Source of the DNA: Roseiarcus sp963798015
GTDB taxonomy: Bacteria > Pseudomonadota > Alphaproteobacteria > Rhizobiales > Beijerinckiaceae
Length of the DNA: 64,000 nucleotides
Reading direction: 5' to 3'
Assembly (NCBI GenBank): GCA_963798015.1
Contig: CAWCSA010000026.1
Span: 62,001 to 126,000 of the forward strand
This document shows, one piece after another, positions 35,229 through 42,888 of the stretch. Made by a program: the position numbers and the translations under genes. Position 1 is the first letter of the stretch, and the number at the start of each line of letters is the position of its first letter. The notes under the pieces are model-generated. The model had not been told where the DNA came from and made no database searches. It saw only the letters and a program-made list of their open reading frames with translations.

Positions 35229-36307
35229 GCCGCCGCTCCCGTGACGCGAATATCGTCCACGTAAACGTGCGTGTGCTCCGGATCGAACACAACTTTTGCC
35301 TGATCGCCAATTGAAGACATCTCGGGCGGTATCGTGGCGACGATCTGTTGACCGCCAAGCGTGACATAAGCCAGCCGCTTGCGGCCGAGATCGGCGACGC
35401 GGCGGACCTGGACGGGCGCGCCTGCCGTGCTCGACAATTCGGTGTAGTCGGGCCGGACGCCGATCTGCACATGGCCGCCTTTCGGCGGCTCCGGGTACAG
35501 TGCGCCCAGTTGAAGCTCGGCGCCGTCGACAAGGGCGCGCGATCCGGAGATCTTCGCCGGCATGAGATTCATGCCCGGGGAGCCGATGAAATAGCCGACG
35601 AATGTGTGCTCGGGCCGCTCGAACAGGTCGTCGGGCGTGCCGATCTGCACCGCCTTGCCGTCGTTCATCACCACGACCTTATCGGCGAAGGTCAGCGCCT
35701 CGATCTGATCGTGCGTCACATAGATCATCAAGAGATCGAGCGCGCGATGAACAGCCTTCAATTTCGACCTCAGCTCCCACTTGAGCGCGGGGTCGATCAC
35801 CGTCAGCGGTTCGTCGAACAAGACCGCCGACACGTCCGAGCGAACCAAGCCGCGACCCAGCGAGATCTTCTGCTTGGCGTCGGCGGTGAGCCCACGCGCG
35901 CGCCTGTTCAGGACGCTGGTCAGATCAAGCATCGCCGCAATCTCGGTGACGCGTCGTTCGATCGCAGCGCGCGGAAGCCTTCTGTTCTTCAGCGGGAAGG
36001 CCAGATTTTCGGCGACCGTCATCGTGTCGTAGATGACCGGAAACTGGAACACCTGGGCGATGTTCCTTTCCTTGGTCGGCAAATTCGTGACGTCCCTGTC
36101 GTCAAACAACAGACGGCCTTCCGACGGAATGACGAGTCCGGAAATGATGTTGAGCAACGTCGTCTTGCCGCAGCCGGACGGCCCCAGCAGGGCATAGGCC
36201 ATGCCCTGCTCCCAGACATGGTGGAGAGGCTTGAGCGCGTAGTCCTGCTCACTCTGCGGTTTGCCGCCGTAGGCGTGGGCAATTCCGTCAAGTGTGATGC
36301 GCGCCAT
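35225..36307 (-). CDS. glpT: Glycerol ABC transporter ATP-binding protein
   Basis: 360 residues. Walker A GPSGCGKTT, Q-loop region VFQFPVIYDTMTV, signature-like ADAKQKISLGRGL, Walker B AVLFDEPLTVI, and a C-terminal TOBE-type regulatory part. The signature is degenerate (LTADAKQKISLG instead of LSGGQ), as expected for one of the two non-identical ATPases of this system. It pairs with GlpS. It overlaps glpP by 4 bp and starts 9 bp after glpS. Confidence 0.92.
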   Translation of the reverse strand: MARITLDGIAHAYGGKPQSEQDYALKPLHHVWEQGMAYALLGPSGCGKTTLLNIISGLVIPSEGRLLFDDRDVTNLPTKERNIAQVFQFPVIYDTMTVAENLAFPLKNRRLPRAAIERRVTEIAAMLDLTSVLNRRARGLTADAKQKISLGRGLVRSDVSAVLFDEPLTVIDPALKWELRSKLKAVHRALDLLMIYVTHDQIEALTFADKVVVMNDGKAVQIGTPDDLFERPEHTFVGYFIGSPGMNLMPAKISGSRALVDGAELQLGALYPEPPKGGHVQIGVRPDYTELSSTAGAPVQVRRVADLGRKRLAYVTLGGQQIVATIPPEMSSIGDQAKVVFDPEHTHVYVDDIRVTGAAA

Positions 36308-36316
36308 CGCTTCCCC

Positions 36317-37405
36317 TCAAGCCGTTTGTGCGATGAACGGCGTCGTCGCGAGACCGCCGGAGCTGTCGAACACAAAGACGCGGTTCGCGTCGATCCGGAC
36401 CTCGACCTGAGCGCCCGGCTGCCACGCGTGCACCCCAGGCGCGAGACACACCCAAACGCCGATGCCGACGTCGACGTGAACGAAGCTTTCCGAGCCGCTG
36501 AGCTCGGTCACCTTCACTTCGCCGGGGAAATTGAGGCCCTGTGACTTTCCGTCGCCAATGGCCACCGCGTCGGAGCGAAAGCCAAGTCGGTAGACGCCGT
36601 CCGGCAATCTCGAGAGGGCTCCGACAAGAGGCAGATTGCGACCGCTCTCCGATGTGACGAGAGAGCCGCGCTTCTCAATGACCAGCTCATTCAGCGGCGG
36701 ATCGGAAAAGACCCGGGCAGCCTCGATATTTTCGGGCCGTCGATAGACGCGGGCTGTCGGTCCGACTTGAGAGACCCGGCCCTCGTGCAGGGTGATGGTG
36801 GTGCCGCCGAGCAACAGAGCTTCCGTTGGCTCCGTCGTCGCATAGACCAGGACCGCGCCGGTCTCGACGAATATACGAGGCAATTCCTCGCGCAACTCCT
36901 CGCGCAGCTTATAGTCGAGGTTGGCCAGCGGCTCGTCGAGCAAAACCAGCTTGGCGCGCTTGACGAGGGCGCGAGCAATGGCGGTGCGCTGCTGCTGTCC
37001 GCCAGACAGCTGCGCCGGCAGGCGCTGCAGAAGATTATCGAGCCGCAACAAGCGCGCCGCTTCCTTCACCCGCGCGTCAATCTCGGCGCGGCCAACGCCA
37101 GCGACGCGAAGCGGAGACGCGATGTTCTCGTAGACCGTGAGCGAGGGATAGTTGATGAATTGCTGATAGACCATCGCGACCGAACGGCGACGCACCGGAA
37201 CGTTGGTGACGTCCAGGTCGTCTTCAACCAGCCGTCCCGTCGTCGGCCGGTCCAATCCGGCCATGAGACGCATGAGCGTGGTTTTCCCCGACAATGTCGG
37301 GCCCAGCAAAACGTTCATCGAGCCCCGGCCGAGCGTCAGCGAGACGTCATCAATGACGGCCTCCTGCCCAACCGAGAGCGAAATATTTTCTAGAACGAAC
37401 GTCAC
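36317..37405 (-). CDS. glpS: Glycerol ABC transporter ATP-binding protein
   Basis: 362 residues. Walker A reads GPTLSGKTT, an atypical form (usual GPSGCGKST) characteristic of the rhizobial GlpS line. Signature LSGGQQQRTAIARAL, Walker B LVLLDEPLANLDYKLRE, and a TOBE-like C-terminal domain. The complete signature here complements the degenerate one of GlpT. The start overlaps the end of glpD by 4 bp. The two ATPases form a heterodimer that drives glycerol uptake through GlpP-GlpQ. Confidence 0.93.
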   Translation of the reverse strand: MTFVLENISLSVGQEAVIDDVSLTLGRGSMNVLLGPTLSGKTTLMRLMAGLDRPTTGRLVEDDLDVTNVPVRRRSVAMVYQQFINYPSLTVYENIASPLRVAGVGRAEIDARVKEAARLLRLDNLLQRLPAQLSGGQQQRTAIARALVKRAKLVLLDEPLANLDYKLREELREELPRIFVETGAVLVYATTEPTEALLLGGTTITLHEGRVSQVGPTARVYRRPENIEAARVFSDPPLNELVIEKRGSLVTSESGRNLPLVGALSRLPDGVYRLGFRSDAVAIGDGKSQGLNFPGEVKVTELSGSESFVHVDVGIGVWVCLAPGVHAWQPGAQVEVRIDANRVFVFDSSGGLATTPFIAQTA

Positions 37406-37722
37406 CCGACGCTTGCCCCCCTTTGATCAGCCGTTTGCAGCTGAGCCTGCAACGCTCCGAGATAGGCGTCGAGATCCTGGACCTCGGCCTCGGCCATTCG
37501 CAATCCCAGCTTGGAACGCCGCCAAACGATGTCGGCAGCGCTCATCGCCCATTCGTTGTTGGCGAGATAGAGGACCTCGGCCTCGGTCAGGTCGGCGCCG
37601 AAAGTCCGACCGAGATCCGATTGCGCCCTTGCCGCGCCTAGTAGCCTTTCCACCCGAGTCCCGTATGCGCGTACGAGACGGCGAACCGTGTCCCGCGCGA
37701 CAAAAGGATAACGCGCCGCCAT
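37402..37722 (-). CDS. glpD: GlpD C-terminal piece, separated by an in-frame TGA
   Basis: 106 residues starting at an ATG (37722-37720) that comes immediately after the TGA ending the main glpD frame, in the same reading frame. The sequence (MAARYPFVARDTVRRLVRAYGTR..., LTEAEVLYLANNEWAMSAADIVWRRSK) is the all-helical C-terminal domain (DAO_C) that normally closes GlpD. Either it is made separately by termination-reinitiation at TGA-ATG, or it joins the rest by readthrough, or the gene is inactive. It overlaps glpS by 4 bp. All other residues of a normal GlpD tail are intact, which suggests the stop is recent or a sequencing error. Confidence 0.85.
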   Translation of the reverse strand: MAARYPFVARDTVRRLVRAYGTRVERLLGAARAQSDLGRTFGADLTEAEVLYLANNEWAMSAADIVWRRSKLGLRMAEAEVQDLDAYLGALQAQLQTADQRGASVG

Positions 37723-38964
37723 TCAACTCACCAGCGTTTCGAAACCGTCGGTCGGAAAATCGCCGCCGGGCAAGGCATCCTGACCGGTCCATCCGGCGGA
37801 CCTGCGCGCCGCGGGCAAGCGCGGCGACAGGATCGCCAGCGCCGCCTCCGCCAGTCGGCGATAGGTTGTGATCTTGCCGCCGAAAATGCTGAGAAGCGCA
37901 GGCGAATCTTCGGATGGGTCGAGTTTGAGAACGTAGTCGCGCGTTGCTTCCTGAGCCTCAGAGGCGCCGTCGTCATAGAGGGGACGCACGCCGGAATAGG
38001 ACCAGACCACCTGGTTGGCGGTGACAGGCGCCCGGAAGTAGCTGTTCGCCGCGTCGCAAAGATACTGGATTTCCTCCGGAGACACGTGCACCGCATCAAG
38101 GTCGCCGCTGTAATCGAGGTCGGTCGTGCCGATCAGGGTGTAGTTCCGTTCGAACGGCATAACGAAAAACACCCGCCGGTCCTTGTTTTGGAGAATGTAG
38201 CAACGGTCGTGTTGAAACAAACGCCTGACCACGACGTGACTGCCTTTGACGAGCCTGACAGCGGCGGGGGTCGGAATCTGGAGCGTCGACTGTAGAACTT
38301 CGTTGACCCAGGGGCCGCCCGCGTTGACCAACGCGCGCGCTCGAATCTTGCTGACGCGCCCGCTCCGTTCGTCCCGCACGATCAGCGTCCACAAGCCCCC
38401 CTCTCGGATTCCGCTTAAGCAGCGGGTGCGGGGCGCGATGACGGCGCCCCGGTCGGCCGCGTCGCGCGCGTTCAGGACGACAAGCCGGGCATCTTCGGCC
38501 CAGCAATCCGAATATTCGAATCCGAGCTTGAACTCCGGCTTGAGCGGTTCGCCCGCCGGGTCGTCCGCCAAACGCAGGGTTCGCGTTGGCGGCAATAAAT
38601 GGCGCCCGCCAAGATGGTCGTAAAGAAAGAGGCCTATTCGAAGCAGCCACGCGGGTCTGAGATCCGAGTTGTGAGGCAAAACGAAGCGAAGCGGCCACAC
38701 AATATGGGGCGCGATTCGCCACAGCACTTCGCGCTCGACGAGCGCCTCGCGAACCAAACGAAACTCGAAATGTTCTAAATAGCGCAGGCCGCCATGGATC
38801 AGCTTGCTCGAAGCGCTGGACGTCGAGGAAGCGAGATCGTCCTTTTCGCAAAGATAGACCGACCAGCCCCGACCAGCGGCGTCTCTGGCGATTCCGCAGC
38901 CGTTAACTCCACCGCCGATGATGGCGATGTCGAAGGTCGGCCCAGGCGGCGCCGAGGACTCCAC
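37723..38964 (-). CDS. glpD: Glycerol-3-phosphate dehydrogenase, main catalytic part, ended by an in-frame TGA
   Basis: 413 residues of a protein expected to be about 505-520 long. The N-terminal FAD-binding motif IAIIGGGVNGCGIARDAAGRG, STSSASSKLIHGGLRYLE and GGKITTYRRLAEAAL are all normal for the membrane-associated FAD enzyme. It oxidises glycerol-3-phosphate to dihydroxyacetone phosphate and feeds the quinone pool. The frame meets TGA at 37725-37723, exactly where homologues continue into the C-terminal domain; that domain follows at once in the same frame. Adding the two pieces and the stop position gives 520 codons, a normal GlpD. First structural gene of the glp operon. Confidence 0.93.
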   Translation of the reverse strand: MESSAPPGPTFDIAIIGGGVNGCGIARDAAGRGWSVYLCEKDDLASSTSSASSKLIHGGLRYLEHFEFRLVREALVEREVLWRIAPHIVWPLRFVLPHNSDLRPAWLLRIGLFLYDHLGGRHLLPPTRTLRLADDPAGEPLKPEFKLGFEYSDCWAEDARLVVLNARDAADRGAVIAPRTRCLSGIREGGLWTLIVRDERSGRVSKIRARALVNAGGPWVNEVLQSTLQIPTPAAVRLVKGSHVVVRRLFQHDRCYILQNKDRRVFFVMPFERNYTLIGTTDLDYSGDLDAVHVSPEEIQYLCDAANSYFRAPVTANQVVWSYSGVRPLYDDGASEAQEATRDYVLKLDPSEDSPALLSIFGGKITTYRRLAEAALAILSPRLPAARRSAGWTGQDALPGGDFPTDGFETLVS

Positions 38965-39069
38965 AGTCCCTCCCCAAGCCGAAGCGCGACACCATCGCAG
39001 TTTCGAAAGTGCGCTTTTCGGTCCTTGAGAGGCTATAACGAGCGTATCGCGCAGGGCAAGCGAAAAAAC

Positions 39070-39090
39070 GAACGTTCAAACGAATATTCG
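39070..39090. promoter_or_regulatory. Two adjacent palindromes, candidate GlpR operators
   Basis: GAACGTTC (39070-39077) and CGAATATTCG (39081-39090) are both perfect palindromes, centred 12 bp apart, in the sequence ACGAACGTTC-AA-ACGAATATTCG. They lie in the 137-bp gap between glpR and glpD, about 110 bp before the glpD start. The TTCG/CGAA half-sites recall the GlpR operators of enterobacteria. A DeoR-type repressor (GlpR) is encoded just upstream, which fits. Confidence 0.5.
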
Positions 39091-39101
39091 TAAACGGCCG
39101 C

Positions 39102-39908
39102 CTAATTGTCCTCGCCGTCCGGTTCCACTGGGCCGCCGACCTCGATAACCTTCACTTCGCATCGTTGACATAGCTCGACGATCGCTGGCGAGGGAAGGCG
39201 GTCGGTGACGAAGATGTCGATTTCCGAGAGATGCGCAATGCGCACGGGGGCCGACCGAGAAAACTTACTGCTGTCGGAGACCAGGATGATTTTGCGCGCG
39301 TGCTCGACGATGGCGCGCGATATCTCGACCTCGCGTATGTCGAAGTCCAGCAAGGTTCCGGTCGGATCGATCGCCGAGGTGCCGATCACCGCGAAATCAA
39401 CACGAAACTGTTCGATCTGTTCGACAGTGACCGCTCCGACAATGCCGCCGTCGCTCTGCCGCACCGTCCCGCCGGTGAGGAAGATTTCGACGCCGCTGCT
39501 TCGATGCAGTTCGCTCGCGACATGGAGGTTGTTGGTGATGACGAGGAGGCCGGAATGTCTCGAAAGCGCTTTGGCGACCTCTTCCGTCGTTGTCCCGATG
39601 TTGATAAACAGCGATGAATTGTCCGGGATCAGCCGCGCCGCCGCTTCTCCAATCAATCGCTTTTGGTCATGGGCGACGAGTTGGCGGGCGTCGTAGGCGA
39701 GGTTCTCAACTCCGGACGCGACGATCGCGCCTCCATGCACGCGAACCACACGGCCTTCTTCGCTGAGTTCGTTGAGGTCGCGCCTTATGGTTTGCAGGGC
39801 GACGCTGAAATGCGCGGCAAGATCCTCAACTGCGACGCGCCCTGATTGGCGCAGGACCGCGATGATTTCGGACTGCCTCTTGCTCGCTCGCGAAGCCGGA
39901 GCTGACAT
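39102..39908 (-). CDS. glpR: DeoR-family repressor of glycerol catabolism
   Basis: 268 residues from the ATG at 39908; a reading from 39989 runs over the end of the neighbouring gene. N-terminal DeoR winged helix-turn-helix (RQSEIIAVLRQSGRVAVEDLA, then VALQTIRRDLNELSEEG) and a DeoRC sugar-phosphate-sensing domain (LFINIGTTTEEVAKAL, VFVTDRLP-type end). By family and position it represses the glp operon until glycerol-3-phosphate binds. It is transcribed in the same direction as glpD, 137 bp upstream, with palindromic sites in between. It starts 5 bp after the stop of the oxygenase gene. Confidence 0.92.
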   Translation of the reverse strand: MSAPASRASKRQSEIIAVLRQSGRVAVEDLAAHFSVALQTIRRDLNELSEEGRVVRVHGGAIVASGVENLAYDARQLVAHDQKRLIGEAAARLIPDNSSLFINIGTTTEEVAKALSRHSGLLVITNNLHVASELHRSSGVEIFLTGGTVRQSDGGIVGAVTVEQIEQFRVDFAVIGTSAIDPTGTLLDFDIREVEISRAIVEHARKIILVSDSSKFSRSAPVRIAHLSEIDIFVTDRLPSPAIVELCQRCEVKVIEVGGPVEPDGEDN

Positions 39909-39913
39909 GCGGT

Positions 39914-40546
39914 TCAAACGCTGAGATTGAATGCGATCGAGATGCGCAGATCGTCGCCCCGGTAGGGGCGGACTTGATGAAAGAGCCATGAGGGAAACAG
40001 GAACAGGAGGCCTGGCTTCGGCCTGATCGTTTCCGCGGCGCCGACCGACTGGCCGTCTTCTCCCATGAATTTCAAACTAGGCGCGTACATCCCGGGGCCG
40101 GCCCCGCGGGGATCCAGCATTTCGAACTCGCCGCCCAGACTGTGATCCGTGGCGCAGCCGCCGTCAGCGACATAATAGGTCCCGGACCAGAAAGCGCCCG
40201 GATGATAGTGGCAAATATTCCCGTCGCCCGGCCCGTTTACGTTCGCCCATGCCATGACGCCCCATTTGGGTTGGACCGACTTACCATTTCGATCGGCGGT
40301 CAAGCGGTTGGCCATCTCTTTGGCCAAGTCCAGAATGAAGGCGACCTGAGGGCCGCCCCAGGAGGCGAGCTCGCGGTCCGAGTGCCAGCCCCCTGCATTG
40401 GAAGCCTGAACCGATGGAGTCGCCTCGCGCCGCTGCAGGATGATGGCGCTCAGTTCCGCATTGCGCGCCTCGGCGTCTGGAACTTCCAGCGCCGCGACCG
40501 GCGTAGCGAACAATCCTCGGACGGCGATATTCATCCGGGTGGTCAT
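39914..40546 (-). CDS. TIGR02466-family putative 2OG-Fe(II) oxygenase
   Basis: 210 residues from the ATG at 40546. Characteristic parts are LFATPVAALEVPDAEARNAELSA near the start, SNAGGWHSD, the ICHYHPGAFWSGTYYV block with likely iron His, and the final FPSWLFHQVRPYRGDDLRISIAFN, with the second His and the Arg that binds 2-oxoglutarate. The family belongs to the double-stranded beta-helix fold and is predicted to hydroxylate an unknown substrate; members often accompany TPR proteins. It sits 5 bp upstream of glpR on the same strand and could share its transcript. Confidence 0.88.
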   Translation of the reverse strand: MTTRMNIAVRGLFATPVAALEVPDAEARNAELSAIILQRREATPSVQASNAGGWHSDRELASWGGPQVAFILDLAKEMANRLTADRNGKSVQPKWGVMAWANVNGPGDGNICHYHPGAFWSGTYYVADGGCATDHSLGGEFEMLDPRGAGPGMYAPSLKFMGEDGQSVGAAETIRPKPGLLFLFPSWLFHQVRPYRGDDLRISIAFNLSV

Positions 40547-40707
40547 TGCATATCCCCGACGACGATAATCGTTCGCGCCTGACCTTAATCGGCGCGAGCT
40601 ACAAACAACAGCATACGCTCGGCCGCATGTACATGGCACATAGAAGCCATGGAAGCGGCGAGTAAGCAGGTCGTGGTTCGACGCATTGGGAGACGTCGGC
40701 CGCTCAG

Positions 40708-42081
40708 CTACGTCGCGACGGACTCAGGTTGCCTTTCGAGGAGATGCGATAGGAACGCCAACCCGCGCTCGACCTGGCTGCGCGTAATCGGTCCCCCCAG
40801 TCCGACGCGCACGGCTTCGGGCGGCGCGCCATTCGCCGCGAAGGCGTCGCTCGGCACGACGCCAAGACCGCTCGCCCGCGCGTGGCTCACGAAGACCGAG
40901 CGGGTCCAGCCGTTGCGCATCGGCAGCCAGATGTTGAAGCTCAGCGGATCGGAGAGGTACGTGCCCGGCTCCATCGCCTTCGCGGCAATGCGCTCCCTGG
41001 CGATGCTCTCCGATCGAATGAATCGCAGGATCGTGTCGGCGGTGCCGTCGTTGATCCATCGGGTCGCGACCGCCGCTGAGATCGGCGACGCCATCACGCA
41101 GAGCGCGCGCATCGCGCTATTGAACGACCACGCGGCTGGCGCGTCTGGCGCGACGACGTACGCCAGACGAAGGCCAGCGCCAATGCACTTGGCGAGGCCT
41201 GCAATGTGCCAGCAGACGTCGGGCGCGATGGCGGCGAGGGGAGGGGGCCCATGCGTCGGGATGAACCCGTACGCGTCGTCTTCGACAATCGGGATTTGGA
41301 AACGGCGTGCGAGCGAGCAGATCGCGGCGCGTCGGCGTTCCGGGATCGTGATGGTTTTTGGATTCTGTAAGGTGGGGTTCAGATAGATCGCTTTCGGCGC
41401 GTGCCGGCGCATGGCCTCCTCGAGCGCCTCCGGGATGGCGCCGTCGCCGTCCATGTCCACCCCGATCAGCTGCAAACCGAGCTGCGCGCAGATCGCGCGG
41501 ACCCCGGGATAGGTAATTGCTTCGCACAGGACGCGGTCGCCGGCCCGCGCCAGCAAGCTGAAGATGCCGACCATCGCGCCATGCGCGCCGGGCGCGAGGA
41601 ATATGCGTTCCTGCGACGGGACGAGCGCGCGGCGTCCAAGCCAGCTCGCGGCCGCGTCGCGGTCCATCGGCGATCCGCCGAAGCCCTGGTAGCGGAGCAA
41701 CGAGTTGAGATCGGCGGCGACGCTCGCGAACCCCTCCCGCATCCGCGCGAGCAATTCCGGATCGTCCGGCTCCGGCGGCATGTTCATCGTGAAGTCGGCG
41801 CGCGAGCGCTGTGGGCCGGAATCGCCCCGAACCGAGGCGTGTCGCCGGATGAAGGTGCCACGTCCGACGGCGGATTCGACGAGACCGCGCTTTCCAGCCT
41901 CGACGTAGCCTCGCGCGACGGTTGTGAAGTCGAGCGCCAGGCGCGCGGCCAAGTCTCGTTGCGGCGGCAGGCGGTCCCCGGGCGCCAGACGCCCCGCCGC
42001 CACGTCGGCCGCAATCGCATCGGCGATGGCGAGATACTTCGGACCCTCGCGACCCTGCAGAACTGGCGCCCAGGACTTCAT
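40708..42081 (-). CDS. MocR-type regulator (GntR HTH fused to aminotransferase-like domain)
   Basis: 457 residues. N-terminal GntR winged helix (YLAIADAIAADVAAGRLAPGDRLPPQRDLA, FTTVARGYVEAGKRGLV) and a C-terminal fold-type I PLP domain: IFLAPGAHGAMVGIF, YLNPTLQNPKTITI, VEDDAYGF and the PLP Lys in AGLAKCIGAGLRLAY. Such proteins sense PLP plus an amino-acid-like ligand and usually bind direct DNA repeats. It is divergent from the Nit1C cluster across 261 bp that contain four TTGAC repeats, so it is the obvious local regulator. The ligand is unknown. Confidence 0.92.
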   Translation of the reverse strand: MKSWAPVLQGREGPKYLAIADAIAADVAAGRLAPGDRLPPQRDLAARLALDFTTVARGYVEAGKRGLVESAVGRGTFIRRHASVRGDSGPQRSRADFTMNMPPEPDDPELLARMREGFASVAADLNSLLRYQGFGGSPMDRDAAASWLGRRALVPSQERIFLAPGAHGAMVGIFSLLARAGDRVLCEAITYPGVRAICAQLGLQLIGVDMDGDGAIPEALEEAMRRHAPKAIYLNPTLQNPKTITIPERRRAAICSLARRFQIPIVEDDAYGFIPTHGPPPLAAIAPDVCWHIAGLAKCIGAGLRLAYVVAPDAPAAWSFNSAMRALCVMASPISAAVATRWINDGTADTILRFIRSESIARERIAAKAMEPGTYLSDPLSFNIWLPMRNGWTRSVFVSHARASGLGVVPSDAFAANGAPPEAVRVGLGGPITRSQVERGLAFLSHLLERQPESVAT

Positions 42082-42210
42082 GATGCGAGCGCCGGCCCCC
42101 GGCGGCTGGAATTGACTGGAGATTGTTGAGCGCTGGGCGCCTTACCTTGGGGCGCCGAAACGCCCGAGAAATTGGCCTCTCTTTCCGCCTTTGATTGGAT
42201 GTGAGCGGAG

Positions 42211-42259
42211 TTGACTGTAAACTTGACCCGATTCATCGGATTTTGACCTCAACATTGAC
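42211..42259. promoter_or_regulatory. Two pairs of TTGAC direct repeats upstream of Nit1C
   Basis: TTGAC occurs at 42211, 42223, 42243 and 42255: two pairs with 12-bp internal spacing, repeated 32 bp apart (about three helical turns). They lie directly upstream of the sigma-54 promoter, at about -86 to -38 from its expected start. Direct-repeat sites are typical for MocR regulators such as GabR, so the divergent regulator may bind here. Confidence 0.5.
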
Positions 42260-42270
42260 CGCAAACATGA

Positions 42271-42286
42271 TGGCACGGCCATTGCT
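42271..42286 (+). promoter_or_regulatory. Sigma-54 (RpoN) promoter of the Nit1C cluster
   Basis: TGGCACGGCCATTGCT matches the sigma-54 consensus TGGCACR-N4-TTGCW at every defined position, with the GG and GC elements 10 bp apart. Transcription would start near 42297, about 46 bp before the first Nit1C gene. A nitrogen-controlled promoter fits a cluster linked to nitrogen starvation. Confidence 0.75.
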
Positions 42287-42342
42287 ACACGAGCGGCGAC
42301 GCCGGCGGAAGGGCCGGCTCGCAAGCGAAAGGCCAAACCACG

Positions 42343-42825
42343 ATGCCAGCGGTCACCCATCCGGCCCACAAGAAGGGCGACTCCTTCGTCGACTACGAGG
42401 AAAAGGTTTTCGAGGACGTCAAGGCGCAGCCCGGCGAGAAAGCCCTTGTGACATTCCACACGGTCGCCTTCGAAGGCTCGATCGGCCTCGTCAACCTGCT
42501 TCAGGCGACCCGGCTTCTCCGCAAGGGCTTCGAAACCTCCGTTCTGCTCTACGGGCCAGGCGTCACCCTTGGCGTACAGCGTGGGTTTCCGAAGATTGGC
42601 GACGAGGCCTTCCCAGGCGCTCAGAACTTCAACAATCAGATCACCAAGTTCATCTCCGAAGGCGGTAAAGTCTATGCCTGCCGCTTCGCGCTGCAGGCGC
42701 TTTACGGCCATGGCGAGCCTTCACTGATCGAGGGGATCCGGCCGATCAATCCGCTCGACGTGCTCGACCTTGTGCTGCTGCATCGCCGCGACAACGCCTT
42801 CATCCTCGACACCTGGACGCTCTGA
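42343..42825 (+). CDS. MSMEG_0572/Sll0783 family nitrogen starvation response protein
   Basis: 160 residues. Sequence pieces VFEDVKAQPGEKALVTFHTVAFEGSIG and KGFETSVLLYGPGVTLGVQRGFP match the first gene of the conserved Nit1C cluster; the Synechocystis member (sll0783) is needed for normal polyhydroxybutyrate build-up under nitrogen starvation. The fold is DsrE-like. There is no signal peptide. It is the first of eight genes transcribed in the same direction and lies about 46 bp after the predicted start of the sigma-54 promoter. The biochemical role is unknown. The start is supported only by a weak ribosome site. Confidence 0.92.
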   Translation: MPAVTHPAHKKGDSFVDYEEKVFEDVKAQPGEKALVTFHTVAFEGSIGLVNLLQATRLLRKGFETSVLLYGPGVTLGVQRGFPKIGDEAFPGAQNFNNQITKFISEGGKVYACRFALQALYGHGEPSLIEGIRPINPLDVLDLVLLHRRDNAFILDTWTL

Positions 42826-42888
42826 CGCCTCTGAGGCGGGCCGGCCCTCGGCCCGCCAATCCGAACGGGCAACCCGAACGAGAACGCG

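Noticed and set aside
33532..35532. A 666-codon reading that fuses the permease GlpQ to upstream sequence
   Set aside because: The upstream part is glpP and the end of glpT in the wrong frame; glpQ has its own ATG at 34338 coupled to the glpP stop.
37723..37725. Selenocysteine codon in glpD
   Set aside because: GlpD has no known selenoprotein form, the position is not an active-site residue, and no SECIS-like structure is evident just downstream; a mutation, error or reinitiation is more likely.
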